DNA from: UBA9339 sp964535195
Lineage (GTDB): Bacteria; Pseudomonadota; Gammaproteobacteria; UBA9339
Reading direction: 5' to 3'
Length of the DNA stretch: 64,000 nt
Assembly: GCA_964535195.1 (NCBI GenBank)
Contig: CAZHSI010000001.1
Coordinates: 1 to 64,000 of the forward strand
This document shows positions 50,083 through 59,457 of this stretch, in pieces. The number at the start of each line of letters is the position of its first letter. Position 1 is the stretch's first letter. The notes under the pieces are model-generated. The model saw nothing but the letters and a program-made list of their open reading frames with translations, ran no database searches and had not been told where the DNA came from. The position numbers and the translations under genes were made by a program.

Positions 50083-52413
50083 ATGGCGGGAATACAACAA
50101 AGAGGATTAGACCAAGATCAGGAGCAGGCCACATCTGCGCTAGTGCGTGATACACGTACTTTGGGTCAACGTATCTCCGATTTTTTAAAAGATCCTACCC
50201 ATGTCGCTATCATTCTGGTTATTTTGGCGGTGTTTGGTTTTATCGTGCCTGCTTTAGCCGATCTCTTTTTTGTTATCGCTTGCGGTTTATTTTTGTTTTC
50301 AAAAAGTCGCACCTTTTCTCTTCCTTTTCGGATGCCACTGCATGCTCACTGCAAAGATTATAATAGTCCCAAAGCTGGGAGCAATAAACCCAGTATATCT
50401 AGTGGTATTTACTTTTTTGGTAACGATCGTAAAACCGATGATGAATTATGGTTTAACGATAGTGATATGCGAACCCATGCTTTAATTTTTGGATCAACTG
50501 GTAGTGGTAAAACCGTAGCTTTAACCTCGATAGTGTTTAATGCCTTAATTCAGGGTAGTGGCTTTATCTATGTTGATGGTAAAGGTGATAATGCTCTTTT
50601 TGCCAATATTTTTTCTTTAGTTAGATCAGTGGGGCGTGAAGATGATTTATTGTTGATCAATTTCATGACTGGTGCGCGTGATATTATTGGCCCCCAGGAA
50701 AAGCGACTGTCTAATACCATGAATCCGTTTTGTACGGGTTCTTCTAGCATGTTAACGCAGCTGGTTGTTAGTCTTATGGGTGACGACAAAAATGGTAGTG
50801 GGGATATGTGGAAAGGTCGAGCGATCGCTTTTGTTGAGGCATTAATGAGAGTTTTGGTCGCTATGCGTGATGCTGGTCATATTTTACTTGATGCCAATAC
50901 TATTCGTAACTACTTTGAGTTGACGAAACTCGAGCCTATGGTAATGGATAAAATCTTCTTGAGAGAAGGGCAAGAGCCAGTAGATTTAGAAGGATTGCCT
51001 AGTGTTATTCTTGAACCGATGACTAACTATGTGGTTAATTTGCCAGGTTATAACCGTGATAAAAAAGGCAAACAAGTATCGCAGGTTCTAGAACAACATG
51101 GTTATATTACAATGCAGTTAACTAGAGTATTTTCTTCTTTGGCTGATACTTATGGGCATATCATTCGTACTAATTTGCCTGAGGTTGATTTACGTGATGT
51201 GGTGTTAAATCGTCGTATTTTAGTAGTGCTGTTGCCAGCCTTAGAAAAATCACCAGATGAGTTGGCAAACTTAGGGAAAATAATTATCGCTTCTTTAAAA
51301 GCAATGATGGCCGCTGGGCTTGGTGACGAAGTTGAAGGTACGTATAGTCAGGTAATTGAACGTAAACCCACCAATGCACGCAATCCTTTTTTATGTGTGT
51401 TGGATGAGTATGGTTATTATGCGGTGCAAGGTTTTGCTGTGGTACCAGCCCAAGCACGTTCCCTGGGTTTTTCAGTTATATTTGCTGGTCAAGATTTGCC
51501 AGCTTTCCAAAAAGCGTCTAAAGAAGAAGCCGCTTCTATTGGTGCTAACACCAATATTAAAATTTGTATGAAGTTAGAGGATCCTATGGAAACTTGGGAC
51601 TTCTTTATGAAATCTGCTGGAGAATCGCATGTTGCTGTAGTTGGTGGCTTCCAAAGCGACGCTGGTAGCCTAAGTGGGCAGTACATGGATTCTAGAAGCG
51701 CGCAAATGGAAAAGCGATCGCGAATTGATTTACTTGATTTGAAGGAACAAAGAGAGGGAGAAGCACATATTTTCTTCAAATCGCGTATTGTTAGGGCCAA
51801 GATGTTTTTTGCTAATCCGAAACCAGTGAAAGAGTTGCGTCTCAATCAGTTTGTTAAAGTAACTGCTCCACCTGATGCTACACTACGCAATTTTGTATCA
51901 GTCTTTGATAATTTTAAAAAAATGTTAAGTAGTACAACTTCAGTTTTTGATGGCGTAGAGGTACCAGAAGATGAGGTTAAGGTTATTGTTAAACTATTTG
52001 CTGATCAAGGAAATGGTGTTGCTATTGAAAAAGGAATTAGTGTTTTAATGGGTTATGCTGATAAAACTTTGCTAGCTGAGCCTGGGGCGGCTGAGGAAAA
52101 GTCGTTGCCCCCTGGGGAAATTGATATTTTTGCAAGACTAACTGTTTCCGCTTATCTGAAAGAGGTACTTTTAGTTGATGCGAGTGGAGCATTTAGTGAG
52201 CCAATTGTGGTGAAGGCTATGATATTAGAAAATATGACATCTATTGAATCTACTCTAAATAAAGATCTTAAAATTCCTCAGGATGCTTCTTTAGAGTTAA
52301 TTAAAGATATGAGTGTGGCAACTCATTATCCACCGCCAGTACAGGATGTTGTACAGGTTGATACGCTTGTAGTAATGATTAAAGATATTATAGGAAGCAT
52401 CGTTTTAAAATAA
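50083..52413 (+). CDS. icmO: type IV coupling ATPase DotL/IcmO
   Basis: A 776-residue VirD4-like coupling ATPase (Legionella 783). N-terminal membrane helices at about 46-77, Walker A IFGSTGSGKTVALTSI, VDGKGDNALFANIFSLVR, and Walker B LCVLDEYGYYA; FAGQDLPAFQKASKEEAASI is the conserved sensor-like region. The C-terminal ~150 residues form the extension that holds DotN, IcmS/W and LvgA in Legionella. It selects effectors for secretion. Confidence 0.95.
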   Translation: MAGIQQRGLDQDQEQATSALVRDTRTLGQRISDFLKDPTHVAIILVILAVFGFIVPALADLFFVIACGLFLFSKSRTFSLPFRMPLHAHCKDYNSPKAGSNKPSISSGIYFFGNDRKTDDELWFNDSDMRTHALIFGSTGSGKTVALTSIVFNALIQGSGFIYVDGKGDNALFANIFSLVRSVGREDDLLLINFMTGARDIIGPQEKRLSNTMNPFCTGSSSMLTQLVVSLMGDDKNGSGDMWKGRAIAFVEALMRVLVAMRDAGHILLDANTIRNYFELTKLEPMVMDKIFLREGQEPVDLEGLPSVILEPMTNYVVNLPGYNRDKKGKQVSQVLEQHGYITMQLTRVFSSLADTYGHIIRTNLPEVDLRDVVLNRRILVVLLPALEKSPDELANLGKIIIASLKAMMAAGLGDEVEGTYSQVIERKPTNARNPFLCVLDEYGYYAVQGFAVVPAQARSLGFSVIFAGQDLPAFQKASKEEAASIGANTNIKICMKLEDPMETWDFFMKSAGESHVAVVGGFQSDAGSLSGQYMDSRSAQMEKRSRIDLLDLKEQREGEAHIFFKSRIVRAKMFFANPKPVKELRLNQFVKVTAPPDATLRNFVSVFDNFKKMLSSTTSVFDGVEVPEDEVKVIVKLFADQGNGVAIEKGISVLMGYADKTLLAEPGAAEEKSLPPGEIDIFARLTVSAYLKEVLLVDASGAFSEPIVVKAMILENMTSIESTLNKDLKIPQDASLELIKDMSVATHYPPPVQDVVQVDTLVVMIKDIIGSIVLK

Positions 52414-52424
52414 ATAATTACTTC

Positions 52425-52934
52425 ATGAATAAAGATTTTCTTATGAAAAAAAGATTAAAATTGATCGTTATATTTTTTTGGTTACCTGCTTTGATCGGAT
52501 GTTCCGTATTTAATAAAAAGTATAGCCAGCCGACTTTGCTCCAAGCAAAAAGCAATGTTTCGTTGTTTAGTAGTAAATTGGCTGCTCATGGGGTTGGTGT
52601 CGATCAAAGTGCTGAATCACTAAAAATAACATTACCAAATCGGGAAGTTTTTTTAGAAAACTCAACTAATTTTACGGGGAAGGCTGATGAAATAGTGGAC
52701 TTAATATTATATCTAACCAGTTGCTACCAAGAGGCGACAATCGCTATTATCGGTTATGCTGGTGGGGATGACGAAATTAGTATGGCTTTGGCTAAAGAGC
52801 GTGCTCATAAGATAATGCAGAGGTTATGGCAACCAAAAATAAGCAGTAATTTTGTGTATGCAAATAGTAAAAACTCTCTAATAAATTGTACAGTGGTTGA
52901 GATTAGAATTTATCCCACGCAGTCTTTCGTGTGA
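52425..52934 (+). CDS. icmN: type IVB lipoprotein DotK/IcmN
   Basis: A 169-residue lipoprotein with lipobox LIGC (Cys ~26) and an OmpA-like peptidoglycan-binding domain (ADEIVDLILYLTSCYQEATI; GYAGGDDEISMALAKERAHK). ATG 52443 is an alternative start. The stop codon and last codons (TQSFV) lie inside a palindromic repeat of the family also at 23002 and 31742, so the native C-terminus may have been replaced. The neighbouring icmM/dotJ of Legionella is missing. Confidence 0.85.
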   Translation: MNKDFLMKKRLKLIVIFFWLPALIGCSVFNKKYSQPTLLQAKSNVSLFSSKLAAHGVGVDQSAESLKITLPNREVFLENSTNFTGKADEIVDLILYLTSCYQEATIAIIGYAGGDDEISMALAKERAHKIMQRLWQPKISSNFVYANSKNSLINCTVVEIRIYPTQSFV

Positions 52935-53005
52935 CAAAGCAAGGGGAAGAGGTAAAGCTTATCCCCTTGGCCGAGCCACGTGGCGAGTCTCAATTTGATT
53001 ATCGC
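52909..53005 (+). repeat. palindromic repeat (family R, copy C) at the icmN 3' end
   Basis: Starts TTTATCCCACGCAGTCTTTC then GTGTGACAAAGCAAGGGGAA. Contains hairpin AAGGGGA (52941-52947)/TCCCCTT (52962-52968) and the perfect palindrome GCCACGTGGC (52975-52984), ending GAGTCTCAATTTGATT. It matches copy A along most of its length and copies B and D in part. The icmN stop TGA is the TGA of GTGTGAC. Confidence 0.7.
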
Positions 53006-53093
53006 GAGTAGTAAAAGTAGATTTTTCCGCTTGATTAAGTTAGTATAGTTCTTGGACTGTTTTTGCACAGGAATAACTACAGGAATGATTATT

Positions 53094-53735
53094 ATGGTAG
53101 ATGATGCTGTTGAGTTAGTGCGGTTACGCAACAATTTTTATCGTGACAATTATCGTCGTTTAGTAGGTGCGTTGCTATTTTTGCTACTGATAGTTGTTAT
53201 GCTTATTGGTACTGTATTTTATCAAATAATCAATCGTCCAGAACCACGGTATTTTGCTGCAACGGTTGATGGAAGGATTATGCAGCTTTTTCCTTTGTCT
53301 GAACCTATGTTATCTCCCGGTGAGTTATTACAATGGGCGCATCGTGCGGCGATATCAGCTTACACCTATAATTTTGTCGATTATCGTGATGCTATGCAGC
53401 AATTACAAAATCAGTTTACTCCAGACGGTTGGCGCTATTACGAAGATGCTTTAAAGACATCGCGAAATTTAGAAATGGTTATAACTAAAAAGTTGGTAGT
53501 TTCTGCTGTGGCTACCGGTACTCCAGTGATTTTGGACCAAGCAGTAATTGATGGGAGATATTCTTGGAAAGTACAAATTCCCCTATTAGTAAGCTATCAA
53601 AGCCCTAATGAACAGACGCAAAAGCCAGTTATAATTATGATGATTATTAGTCGGGTACCTACCGTAGATAAGCCAAAGGGTATTGCGATAGTAAGCTTTG
53701 TTGTGTCTGAAGGTAATGTTGCGGGTGCCAAATGA
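53094..53735 (+). CDS. icmL: type IVB inner-membrane protein DotI/IcmL
   Basis: A 213-residue protein (Legionella IcmL is 212) with one membrane helix (about 22-42) and a periplasmic VirB8-like domain: FAATVDGRIMQLFPLSEPML, WAHRAAISAYTYNFVDYRD, FTPDGWRYYEDALKTSRNLE. The frame extends to 53052, but homology and AGGAA place the start at ATG 53094. Only one icmL copy is present and no dotJ paralogue precedes it. Confidence 0.93.
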   Translation: MVDDAVELVRLRNNFYRDNYRRLVGALLFLLLIVVMLIGTVFYQIINRPEPRYFAATVDGRIMQLFPLSEPMLSPGELLQWAHRAAISAYTYNFVDYRDAMQQLQNQFTPDGWRYYEDALKTSRNLEMVITKKLVVSAVATGTPVILDQAVIDGRYSWKVQIPLLVSYQSPNEQTQKPVIIMMIISRVPTVDKPKGIAIVSFVVSEGNVAGAK

Positions 53736-53758
53736 TAAGAAATTGGAAAGGTTGTCGT

Positions 53759-54898
53759 ATGAAAATATTTTTAACCATTTTGACTATATTATTGTTTTCC
53801 TCTGAGGTTACTTTTGCTGCGCCTACCTCAAGTAAGCAAGCTTCTCAGCAAAAAATGGTACAGCTGCAACAATTGTTGAGCCGTGCTATGCAGGGGCAAC
53901 AAAATCAACCAAGTCAGCCGGGACAGGACCAAGGAAAGAACGCAAGTAGTCTCCCTATGACCTCCAAAGACGATGTTGGTGCTTTGAAACAATCATCTCC
54001 TCAAGCCCCGTCGGCAGGTTTAGCCGAAGCTGCTGCGGTTACTTCCCAAGATAATGTGGCAGCGGCAAATAATGCCTCTACTACTAATGCTCCTACTGGT
54101 GATGCCAATTCGCCAAAGCCGTCTAGTGTATACGACCAAGCTTTTGGTAATGTTGTAGGTCAACTGTTGCCAATGTCTTCCGAACAGATTGAAAAGCTGC
54201 GTCAGATATTTACCGAAAATCAATCGGCTGCAGCGAGACCACCAGGTGTTCCGCCTAAACCAACTTCGACCTCACTACTAGTAAACCTTTCACCACAAGC
54301 TACTCCTCCAGTGATTAGATTGGGTGCAGGTTATATTACGTCTTTGGTGTTTGTAGACTCTACTGGTCAGCCATGGCCTATTGCTGCTTATAGCATCGGT
54401 GATCCGTCGGCATTTAATATCCAATGGGATCGTAAAGGTAATACTTTGTTGGTGCAGTCATCAACTTTTTATAAACAAAGTAACCTGGCAGTATTATTAC
54501 GTGATTTAAACACACCGGTGATGATAACCTTGGTAGCTGGTCAAGAGGCTATTGATTATCGGGTTGATTTGCGTATCCCAGGAGTTGGGCCAAATGCTGT
54601 TATCATGCAAAATGGTATTCCCGATGGGGCTAACCCCATTTTGTTAGACGTATTAAATGGTATTGCACCTAAAGGCAGTAAAGAATTAAGAACTAGTGGT
54701 AGTGATACGAGGGCCTGGTTACTTAAAAATAAACTTTATTTACGTACTAGCTTAAATGTAATCTCACCTGGGTGGCAGGCTACCATGAGTAGTATCGATG
54801 GTACTCGTGCTTATCAAATGCAACCATCTCCGGTTATCTTGGCTCTGCAGAATGGTCGGGATAAAGTTATAACGTTAAGGCTTGAGGGATTAGAGTAA
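53759..54898 (+). CDS. icmK: type IVB outer-membrane core protein DotH/IcmK
   Basis: About 379 residues with a cleavable signal peptide (FLTILTILLFSSEVTFAA), a Gln/Pro/Ala-rich linker (residues ~20-125) and a C-terminal VirB9-like beta domain (PPVIRLGAGYITSLVFVDST; QPWPIAAYSIGDPSAFNIQW; LYLRTSLNVISPGWQATMSS). An upstream ATG at 53732 overlaps the icmL stop, but ATG 53759 has GGAAAGG 7 bases before and yields the signal peptide. DotH forms the outer-membrane ring with DotC and DotD. Confidence 0.93.
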   Translation: MKIFLTILTILLFSSEVTFAAPTSSKQASQQKMVQLQQLLSRAMQGQQNQPSQPGQDQGKNASSLPMTSKDDVGALKQSSPQAPSAGLAEAAAVTSQDNVAAANNASTTNAPTGDANSPKPSSVYDQAFGNVVGQLLPMSSEQIEKLRQIFTENQSAAARPPGVPPKPTSTSLLVNLSPQATPPVIRLGAGYITSLVFVDSTGQPWPIAAYSIGDPSAFNIQWDRKGNTLLVQSSTFYKQSNLAVLLRDLNTPVMITLVAGQEAIDYRVDLRIPGVGPNAVIMQNGIPDGANPILLDVLNGIAPKGSKELRTSGSDTRAWLLKNKLYLRTSLNVISPGWQATMSSIDGTRAYQMQPSPVILALQNGRDKVITLRLEGLE

Positions 54899-54899
54899 T

Positions 54900-57407
54900 A
54901 TGCTACAAAATAAAATAAATACTGCGAAAGAAGTTCTTGGCAATACTAGATCAAGAATGGTGATTATTTTGTTGCTTGTCATTGTGGTAATGGTGCTAAT
55001 GGTGGCATATGTCAAGTTTAAGCGCTCACAATTACCGCCAGCGGGCAAGGGCTCAGCGATGACTAGTGTCCCTCAGATTAGTTCGATACCTGGAGTGGGT
55101 AATCCAACCAGAGAGTATGCGAAACTGCAGGAAAAACAGAACGAAGAATTAGCTTCTGAAGCAGCTCGTAAGGGAACTTCAGCTATGCCAACTGTAGTGC
55201 GCACTACTTACTTAGATGTTGGTGTTTCTTCTGATTTAACCAAACAATCCGGGGCTGCTTCTGCTGCTGGTTGTGGTACTGAGGAGTTAAAAAAAGCGCG
55301 TGCTTCTGGGGTAAGTGTTGCGGAGTTACGTTGTCGCGGTTGTAGTCTAGCAGCCCTTAAGTCTGCCGGTTATTCTGCGGGTGAGTTGCGTGCAGCAGGT
55401 TTTAGTGCAGATGAACTTAAAGGTGTTGGTTTTAGTGCTGCCGAACTTAAATCTGCTGGTTTTAGTGCTGCCGAACTTAAGAGCGCTGGTTTTAGCGCTA
55501 GTGAGCTAGCAAAAGCTGGGTACACTGCAGGTGAATTGTATGCGGCTGGTTTTAATGCGACTGAACTTAAGGCTGCAGGATTTAGTGCAGCAGATTTAGT
55601 AAAAGCTGGTTTTACTGCGAAAGAATTACGAGCTGCTGGTTTTAGTGCAGCCGAGCTGCAAAATATAGGCCTTAATGATCCTAAAGCTGATAAGTGTGAA
55701 GTTAAGAGTTTGCAATTAGCTAGAAGCAAAGGTGTATCAGCTGCGGAGCTAAAAAAGCTTGGGTGTAGTGCTGCCGTGTTAAAAGTAGCTGGTTATACTA
55801 CCGCGGAGTTAAAAGCTGCTGGTTTCAGTGCAGCTGAACTTAAAAAAGCTGGGTTTAGTGTGGCTGATTTGCGGGCAGCTGGTTTTAGTGCAGAAGAGCT
55901 TAGATCAGCCGGTTTTAGTGCAAAAGAATTGAAAGAGGCAGGTTTTAGTGCTGCTGATCTTAAGGCTGCAGGATTTAGTGCTGGTGAGTTGAATAATGCT
56001 GGGTTTAGTGCCTCTGATCTCAGGGCCGCCGGTTTTAGCGCAGCTGATTTGCGCGCTGCCGGTTTTAGTGCAGCAGATTTAGCAAGCGCTGGTTTTAGTG
56101 CTAATGAATTAAAATCTGCTGGTTACACTGATGGGGATTTAATTAGAGCAGGTCTTACTGTTAGTTCAAGTGGCAGTGTCGCTACCTGTAGTGCTGAGGG
56201 GATAAAAGCAGCTCGCAAAGCAGGAATGAGTGCAGAAGTTATTAAAAAACAAGGGTGCAGTGCTTCAGCGCTAAAAGAGGCAGGTTATACGCGGGAAGAA
56301 TTAAACAAAGCTGGATTTAATGCTGCAGAACTCGAGGGAGCTGGATTTACGGAGAAGAGGGTGGGTAGCTGCAAAGTTGAAGACCTGAAACGAGCTCGTA
56401 CCGCAGGAGTTAGGATCACTGAATTGAAAAAACGTGGTTGTAGCTTAGCTACATTAAAGGATGCTGGTTTTGGTGCCTATGAGTTATATGCAGCAGGTTT
56501 TCCAGCAGATGAGTTACAAGCTGCAGATTTTTCTAAGAAAGATGTGGAGCTTGCTAAATTGCAGGTCGATGGTAGTAAACCAGATTTTGAATTAGGTATT
56601 AGTGGCAGGTTAACTGATGATCAAGTGAGGGAAATGAATCCTGAGGAAATGGCAAATTTTATAAGGCAGCAACAAGCGGCGATGACCGCCCAAGCCAATC
56701 AACTGTTTTCGGTGTGGGCAGCGGTGCCAACACAGCGCTTTGATGATGCTGTCAAAGAAGATAAAGATAAAGCGGATGGTAATCCACCAAAAGAACCTCA
56801 AGAACCAAAGGAAGCAAAAATTGATCTAAAAAATCATGATATTTATAAGGCTGGTAATATATTTTTTGCTATCTTAGATACGGAAGTAAATTCTGACGAA
56901 AGTACTCCGGTTATGGCTACTGTTGTTCAGGGTCCTCTCAAAAATGCTAAAGTTATTGGTAACTTCCAGCGTACTGATGAAAAACTCTTGATACAATTTA
57001 AAACCATTAGCATTACTAGATTGCCAACTAGTTTATCTATTAACGCGGTAGCTATTGATCCGGCTACTTCTAAGCCTAATGTTGCTACTAGTGTTAATAA
57101 CCATTATTGGTTGCGTTATGGTGCTACGCTTGGGGCAGCTTTTTTAAACGGCTTAGGCCAGGCAGTGCAAAGTTCAGGGGGGATGATGACTCCTACTTCC
57201 GGGACGCCAATAGTTACTCAAGGAACTACAAGTACTTTAGGAAAAACAGTCATTGCTGTTGGTACTATGGCCCAAGCTTTGGGTTCATCAATAAGTGATA
57301 AAGCAAAAGCGCCGCCAACCGTTAAGGTAAAGGCGGGAACTAGTATTGGTATAATGTTAATGGCTGATTTTGCAGTTCCTAAGAAAGGGGAAACGGCTGA
57401 TCAATAA
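54900..57407 (+). CDS. icmE: type IVB core-channel protein DotG/IcmE
   Basis: An 835-residue protein (Legionella 1048). A membrane helix at about 19-38 is followed by a long run of ten-residue repeats (AGFSAAELKS type, residues ~125-545), then a C-terminal VirB10/TrbI-like domain (GNIFFAILDTEVNSDESTPV; GNFQRTDEKLLIQFKTISIT; NHYWLRYGATLGAAFLNGLG). It spans both membranes to form the channel. The C-terminal domain is conserved, the repeats vary in number between species. Confidence 0.94.
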   Translation: MLQNKINTAKEVLGNTRSRMVIILLLVIVVMVLMVAYVKFKRSQLPPAGKGSAMTSVPQISSIPGVGNPTREYAKLQEKQNEELASEAARKGTSAMPTVVRTTYLDVGVSSDLTKQSGAASAAGCGTEELKKARASGVSVAELRCRGCSLAALKSAGYSAGELRAAGFSADELKGVGFSAAELKSAGFSAAELKSAGFSASELAKAGYTAGELYAAGFNATELKAAGFSAADLVKAGFTAKELRAAGFSAAELQNIGLNDPKADKCEVKSLQLARSKGVSAAELKKLGCSAAVLKVAGYTTAELKAAGFSAAELKKAGFSVADLRAAGFSAEELRSAGFSAKELKEAGFSAADLKAAGFSAGELNNAGFSASDLRAAGFSAADLRAAGFSAADLASAGFSANELKSAGYTDGDLIRAGLTVSSSGSVATCSAEGIKAARKAGMSAEVIKKQGCSASALKEAGYTREELNKAGFNAAELEGAGFTEKRVGSCKVEDLKRARTAGVRITELKKRGCSLATLKDAGFGAYELYAAGFPADELQAADFSKKDVELAKLQVDGSKPDFELGISGRLTDDQVREMNPEEMANFIRQQQAAMTAQANQLFSVWAAVPTQRFDDAVKEDKDKADGNPPKEPQEPKEAKIDLKNHDIYKAGNIFFAILDTEVNSDESTPVMATVVQGPLKNAKVIGNFQRTDEKLLIQFKTISITRLPTSLSINAVAIDPATSKPNVATSVNNHYWLRYGATLGAAFLNGLGQAVQSSGGMMTPTSGTPIVTQGTTSTLGKTVIAVGTMAQALGSSISDKAKAPPTVKVKAGTSIGIMLMADFAVPKKGETADQ
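55275..56540 (+). repeat. decapeptide repeat array within dotG
   Basis: About 34 degenerate ten-residue units of the pattern G(F/Y)(S/T)AxEL(K/R)xA, roughly 30-base units at DNA level with recurring GGTTTTAGTGC. They fall into four blocks of about 12, 14, 4 and 4 units. Each block opens with a Cys-started cap (for example CGTEELKKARASGVS, CEVKSLQLARSKGVS, CKVEDLKRARTAGVR) and then a unit starting GCS. The array resembles a pentapeptide-type beta-helix stalk. Confidence 0.85.
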
Positions 57408-57427
57408 AATATAAAAGGGTAATCGAT

Positions 57428-58252
57428 ATGGATGATAAAGTAGTAACACCAGCAACTGAAACGGTTGAATATAAATATACCGACGCTGAAGCATCACCTG
57501 CTGAAGCAGCAGCTTCTGTTGATGAGGCTAATCCTGAAACTGGAGCAAATCAAGCTACCCTGAGTATGGGTAAATTTAATTTTAAAAATATTGATTGGCG
57601 ACGTTTTATGCGTCCATTAATAATATTAGTTACTATTGTGGTGGTATATTTAGGATATAGTTTTTTTTCTAATAAGAAGATTAAGGGTCTTGAGCAACAA
57701 AAAATTGCGATGCAAGAAAATGCTGCTTTAGTACAGCAGCAGCAACAAGCAGCAATGGTTAATACAGATCAACCAATAAGGGCATCGTTACCCTCAACTC
57801 CGGTATCATCGCCGGATGTCAGCAGTGAACAGCAAGCACAAAATACAGCACGCGAGGGATTTGAAAACGTAGTTAAGCAGTTAGCAAGTGGGCAAGAAGC
57901 TATTACGAGCATGAAAAATATAATTGATAAGAATGAACGAGATGTGGCTGATATTAATCAAAAGATCGAGCAGCTTACGGTGCTAACGCAGCAGCTAGCG
58001 GAGGATATAGAAAAAATTAAATTATCGCTACCCCCAGTGAAAAAGAAGGTTGCTAAACTACCAGTTGCTTATCATATACGTGCCATTGTTCCGGGGCGGG
58101 CGTGGTTGGATTCCGCAGATGGTAGGAGCGTCACTTTACGTGTAGGTGATAAGTTAGAAGGCTATGGTGAAGTAAAGACTATTGCACCACGTCAAGGTAT
58201 GGTTGTTATGAGTAACGGCTCAATTATTCAGTATGGTGTCGGTGACTTCTAA
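57428..58252 (+). CDS. icmG: type IVB inner-membrane protein DotF/IcmG
   Basis: A 274-residue bitopic protein (Legionella IcmG 269): an acidic cytosolic N-terminus, a membrane helix (about 63-80), a coiled coil rich in Gln/Glu (IDKNERDVADINQKIEQLTV) and a C-terminal beta domain (YHIRAIVPGRAWLDSADGRS; LRVGDKLEGYGEVKTI). It is a periplasmic part of the core complex. It follows dotG by 20 bases. Confidence 0.92.
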   Translation: MDDKVVTPATETVEYKYTDAEASPAEAAASVDEANPETGANQATLSMGKFNFKNIDWRRFMRPLIILVTIVVVYLGYSFFSNKKIKGLEQQKIAMQENAALVQQQQQAAMVNTDQPIRASLPSTPVSSPDVSSEQQAQNTAREGFENVVKQLASGQEAITSMKNIIDKNERDVADINQKIEQLTVLTQQLAEDIEKIKLSLPPVKKKVAKLPVAYHIRAIVPGRAWLDSADGRSVTLRVGDKLEGYGEVKTIAPRQGMVVMSNGSIIQYGVGDF

Positions 58253-58278
58253 TAAGATTTTTGTAGGTAGGAGTATAT

Positions 58279-58926
58279 ATGGAAGGATCCATGATTAACT
58301 ACAAATCAATTGAAAAATTAAGCCAGCAGTTTTGGGTACTGGCTTTTGTTTTGCTTTTACCCACCACCGCTTTTTCTGCAGTAGTTGTTAATTTCAATAC
58401 AATGCTCAGTGCATTAAAAAATAATTGTGGTCCAATAATTATCTTTGTTGGTGCCACAGCTTATGTGATGGGAATCTGGTTTATAGTTTCAGCGGTAATG
58501 GGGCTAAAAAGACTCGGTGAGTCAGCGGCGATGGCTTCACAGACGCATGGTAGTATGAGTGGGCCATTGATGAAACTTATCATAGGTGTTGTGCTAGTTT
58601 ATTTACCATCTACCATCGATGTTAGTGTCACAACTTTATGGGGGTATGGTATTTTGGGATCTGATTCGAGCAGTGTAGTGTCATATAGTGCGGCATCTAG
58701 TGATCCTTTTGGTCCGATTAAAGAGGGAGCTATTGCTGTAGTGAGAGTGATTGGTTATGTTTCTTTTGTTCGTGGTCTTGTTATGCTTAGCCATAGTGGT
58801 GACCAAGGCTCGCAACAGGGATCCTTTGGTAAAGGTTTTATGCATATTATTGGTGGAGTATTAGCTATCAATATAGTGGGAACTATTAAAATTATTGGTA
58901 ACACCTTAGGTTTCGCTATAATGTAA
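58279..58926 (+). CDS. icmC: type IVB inner-membrane protein DotE/IcmC
   Basis: A 215-residue membrane protein with about four hydrophobic segments (FVLLLPTTAFSAVVVNF; IIFVGATAYVMGIWFIVSAV; MKLIIGVVLVYLPS; HIIGGVLAINIVGTIKIIG). Size and order fit IcmC (194 in Legionella). TAGGAG precedes the ATG by six bases. It is related to IcmD, which follows. Confidence 0.88.
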   Translation: MEGSMINYKSIEKLSQQFWVLAFVLLLPTTAFSAVVVNFNTMLSALKNNCGPIIIFVGATAYVMGIWFIVSAVMGLKRLGESAAMASQTHGSMSGPLMKLIIGVVLVYLPSTIDVSVTTLWGYGILGSDSSSVVSYSAASSDPFGPIKEGAIAVVRVIGYVSFVRGLVMLSHSGDQGSQQGSFGKGFMHIIGGVLAINIVGTIKIIGNTLGFAIM

Positions 58927-59017
58927 AAAGGTATCATTTTTTTTTCTAGTAGAGTAAAATTGTTTTTATAAAAGGGTTAGTCAGGGCACAAGATTATAAA
59001 TTTTAATGGAGATAAAT

Positions 59018-59407
59018 ATGAAAAGTAAAAAAATGCTAAAGATGGTGATATCAATGGCTGCAGTTTTTGGGACAGCGGCTGTTTTTGCTGCTAATGATAT
59101 TGCTGGCATTGCAAATACGGTAACGGGAACTTTCCAAAGTATTGGTAAATTAATGACCGCGACGGCTTATCTAGCTGGCTTTGGTTTAACGATTGCTGCT
59201 ATTTTTAAATTCAAACAGCATAAGGATAATCCGCAGCAAGTCCCAATGGGAACACCAATTACCATGTTATTGATTGGGATTGCTTTGATCTTCTTACCCA
59301 ATATTATTGCGCCAGCGGGCAGCAGTATTTTTGGTACAGACGCTACTTCTGGAGGCTTTTCAGGAACAGGCATATCAGCCGCACCTGGAGCTAACTTAAG
59401 CCAATAA
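59018..59407 (+). CDS. icmD: type IVB inner-membrane protein DotP/IcmD
   Basis: A 129-residue membrane protein (Legionella 132) with an N-terminal signal-like helix and two further helices (MTATAYLAGFGLTIAAIFKF; MLLIGIALIFLPNIIAPAG). The frame is open from 59006, but GGAG at 59009-59012 suits ATG 59018. The C-terminus is Gly/Ser/Ala-rich. Confidence 0.88.
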   Translation: MKSKKMLKMVISMAAVFGTAAVFAANDIAGIANTVTGTFQSIGKLMTATAYLAGFGLTIAAIFKFKQHKDNPQQVPMGTPITMLLIGIALIFLPNIIAPAGSSIFGTDATSGGFSGTGISAAPGANLSQ

Positions 59408-59457
59408 GTAGATTGTACTTCGGTTGAGGTAATAACAAATATTAAGGGAATGAGCTT

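Noticed and set aside
55370..55729. 119-codon minus-strand repetitive ORF within dotG
   Set aside because: It is the antisense reading of the decapeptide repeat and has no independent support.
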